A stretch of 10,075 bases of DNA from Baffinella frigidus (taxonomy: Eukaryota > Cryptophyceae > Cryptomonadales > Baffinellaceae). The stretch covers positions 399,370 through 409,444 of the forward strand of contig MU646686.1 of assembly GCA_026770585.1 (NCBI GenBank). The letters are read 5' to 3'. Position 1 is the stretch's first letter. Every line of letters starts with the position of its first letter. The notes beneath the pieces are model-generated. The model searched no databases and was not told the DNA's origin. It saw nothing but the letters and a program-made list of their open reading frames with translations. The translations under genes were made by a program, and so were the position numbers. Shown here one piece after another: positions 10,011 to 10,075 of this stretch.

Positions 10011-10075
10011 TAGTCAGCACTAAAATACTATTAGTCAGCACTATAATACTATTAGTCAGCACTATAACACTATTA
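10011..10075 (+). repeat. 21-bp repeat family, locus 3 (cut by window end)
   Basis: Units of TAGTCAGCACTATAATACTAT start at 10011, 10032 and 10053, and a fourth begins at 10074. It is the reverse complement of the motif at 5835-5876 and 6144-6206. Confidence 0.92.

Noticed and set aside
1-10075. tRNA or rRNA genes
   Set aside because: No tRNA-like B-box (GGTTCRANTCC) with a matching cloverleaf and no conserved rRNA segment was seen. The many GGTTCAGGG motifs are heptamer repeats.

Overview
The window reads as nuclear DNA of a eukaryote, very probably a microalga, and not as prokaryotic DNA. There is no dense gene layout. Most of it is repeats built on heptamers related to the TTTAGGG telomere unit, plus fold-back transposon remnants. 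The one recognisable gene is split by introns. TTTAGGG telomeres occur in plants and many green algae, and also in cryptophytes and dinoflagellate or chromerid lineages. A green alga with G/C-ending codons fits best, but that assignment is an inference.

Layout. 1-66 is C-rich heptamer repeat. 67-1300 holds two fold-back elements, a fragment of MITE family A and a locally duplicated block with insertions. 1343-1857 is a CCCGAAA-type array and 1970-2180 a 23-bp tandem array. 2.2-4.7 kb is a nearly solid cluster of small palindromic elements. Family A (ends CAGGGGTACC) and family B (ends TCCCTTAAGTG) both insert at TA and are nested in each other. 4.88-5.66 kb is degenerate GGGATTA/GGGTTTA array. 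5.7-6.4 kb holds AT-rich repeats, a 21-bp repeat family, a third clear B element and direct repeats. 6.48-7.28 kb is TTTCGGG, GGGCTTA and TTTAGGG arrays.

The right part, from 9975 down to 7718 on the minus strand, carries the 3' end of an ammonium transporter (AMT/Mep/Rh family) gene. One exon (9975-9910) encodes the end of transmembrane helix 10. A GT-AG intron joins it in frame to an exon (9180 to about 9089) encoding helix 11. A terminal exon (7918-7718) encodes the cytosolic C-terminal tail. The introns are filled with heptamer arrays. A second, diverged copy of the tail exon lies at 8198-8091. It carries a Gly-to-Asp change at the glycine known from plant and yeast transporters to control activity. 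The 5' part of the gene lies beyond 10075.

The main points for follow-up are: the AMT gene hidden inside telomere-like sequence, with its duplicated tail exon; the two TA-inserting palindromic families with datable nesting; a fold-back element with TTGTT target duplications; interleaved inverted repeats at 2799-2936; and the diversity of heptamer variants. I see no rRNA, tRNA, CRISPR array or transposase gene.
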